Shown here in pieces: positions 63,334 to 64,000 of a stretch of 64,000 nt of DNA (positions are counted from its first letter, which is position 1; every line of letters begins with the position of its first letter). A program made the translations under genes and the position numbers. A model generated the notes under the pieces. The model worked only from the letters and a program-made list of their open reading frames with translations, was not told the DNA's origin and did no database searches. The stretch covers positions 868,001-932,000 of the forward strand of contig NZ_QHKM01000001.1 in NCBI RefSeq assembly GCF_003258365.1. The letters run 5' to 3'. This stretch comes from Hymenobacter edaphi (GTDB lineage Bacteria; Bacteroidota; Bacteroidia; Cytophagales; Hymenobacteraceae).

Positions 63334-64000
63334 TTACTTGCGGAAGCGCGGGGCCACCACCAGCTCCTTGGAGCCGGGCGTCCAGCTGTAGAACCCCTCG
63401 CCCGACTTGGCGCCCAGGCGGCCGGCCGTCACCATGTTTACCAGCAGCGGGCAGGCGGCGTATTTCTGATTGCCCAGTCCGTCGTAGAGTACGTTCAGAA
63501 TGGCCAGGCACACGTCGAGACCAATGAAGTCGGCCAGCTGCAGCGGGCCCATCGGGTGGGCCATGCCCAGCTTCATCACCGTGTCGATTTCCTCCACGCC
63601 GGCCACGCCCTCGTGCAGGGTGATGATGGCCTCGTTGATCATCGGCATCAGGATGCGGTTGGCCACGAAGCCGGGGTAGTCGTTGACCTCCGTAGGCACC
63701 TTCTCCAGCTGCCGCGACAGGTCCATGACCTGCTTCGTTACCTCATCCGAGGTGGCGTAGCCGCGGATAACTTCCACCAGCTTCATCACCGGCACCGGGT
63801 TCATGAAGTGCATGCCAATGATTTTGTCGGGGCGCTGGGTGGCGGCGGCAATGCGCGTGATGCTGATGGAACTGGTGTTGGTGGCCAGGATGCAGCTGGC
63901 CTTGGTCAGTTCGTCGAGCTGGCGGAAGAGGTCGAGCTTGATGCTCACGTTTTCGGTAGCGGCTTCCACCACCAGGTCGGCGTCGCGCACGCCGTCGGCC
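63334..64000 (-). CDS. 3-hydroxyacyl-CoA (3-hydroxybutyryl-CoA) dehydrogenase, 5' end outside window
   Basis: The frame is open to the window edge, so the N-terminal Rossmann start is missing. Visible features are [22 protein letters not shown], the [13 protein letters not shown] motif and [12 protein letters not shown], with [18 protein letters not shown] at the C-terminal domain. These match short-chain 3-hydroxybutyryl-CoA dehydrogenases, which use NAD(P) on 3-hydroxyacyl-CoA. Its pathway role (butyrate, fatty acid oxidation or PHB) cannot be set. Confidence 0.9.
   Translation of the reverse strand, partial: ADGVRDADLVVEAATENVSIKLDLFRQLDELTKASCILATNTSSISITRIAAATQRPDKIIGMHFMNPVPVMKLVEVIRGYATSDEVTKQVMDLSRQLEKVPTEVNDYPGFVANRILMPMINEAIITLHEGVAGVEEIDTVMKLGMAHPMGPLQLADFIGLDVCLAILNVLYDGLGNQKYAACPLLVNMVTAGRLGAKSGEGFYSWTPGSKELVVAPRFRK

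Overview
The window is high-GC DNA with the marks of a Bacteroidota chromosome, most likely Hymenobacter or a close relative in the Cytophagales. The evidence is two proteins ending in type A C-terminal sorting domains of the type IX secretion system (T9SS), a PorE-like T9SS envelope protein, DUF2147 and Kup proteins, -7 promoter elements of the Bacteroidota type TAnnTTTG, and almost no Shine-Dalgarno (SD) sites. The genus is inferred from protein style; there is no rRNA gene to confirm it, and no tRNA gene or transposase was seen. Dense GC-rich coding produces very long antisense shadow ORFs, which are left out.

Region by region. 1-7.3 kb: the tail of a secreted M1 peptidase, a hypothetical gene, two DUF2147 paralogues, a 650-base gap holding a probable structured transcript with a 23-codon ORF, then NlpC/P60, M61 and S8 hydrolases. 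7.4-12.6 kb: a small secreted protein, the Kup potassium transporter, a membrane protein, an FKBP isomerase and an esterase-like hydrolase. 12.7-17.4 kb: an ABC ATPase and a 1223-aa permease fused to an M1 peptidase, separated by a 54-bp perfect palindrome. 17.4-25.9 kb: a 45-aa membrane peptide, Ogt, a polysaccharide deacetylase, a DUF6438-like protein, a lipoprotein overlapping an M64 peptidase, an OmpA protein, a lipoprotein and an aldo/keto reductase. 25.9-30.9 kb: a lipoprotein-type penicillin-binding protein, a three-domain protein resembling Cry toxins (ricin-like, endotoxin-N-like, jacalin-like) and a C1q/BclA-like secreted protein.

31.1-34.06 kb is an AT-rich island of three minus-strand genes: a candidate PD-(D/E)XK nuclease flanked by ~69-bp direct repeats, a DUF5677-like helical protein and a protein with a HEPN RNase motif. 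It is the clearest sign of horizontal transfer here and the best candidate for an undescribed defence-type module.

34.1-64 kb is mostly housekeeping: IcmF mutase, a Uma2 nuclease, a DUF434 protein, a GlcG-like protein, GH15, LepA, FolD, QueE with the PorE-like protein 10 bases downstream, two CpxP-like paralogues, citrate synthase, an aldo/keto reductase, MnmE, a DtxR-type regulator, FabH, a glycosyltransferase, DapD, an isoaspartyl peptidase, MsrA and a truncated 3-hydroxyacyl-CoA dehydrogenase. Many gene ends carry strong GC hairpins, and several intergenic gaps hold palindromic repeats.

Working together: the PorE-like protein would belong to the T9SS machinery that exports the M1 and M64 peptidases; the PBP, NlpC/P60 and DapD act in or feed peptidoglycan metabolism; FabH, citrate synthase, IcmF and the hydroxyacyl-CoA dehydrogenase serve acyl-CoA metabolism.
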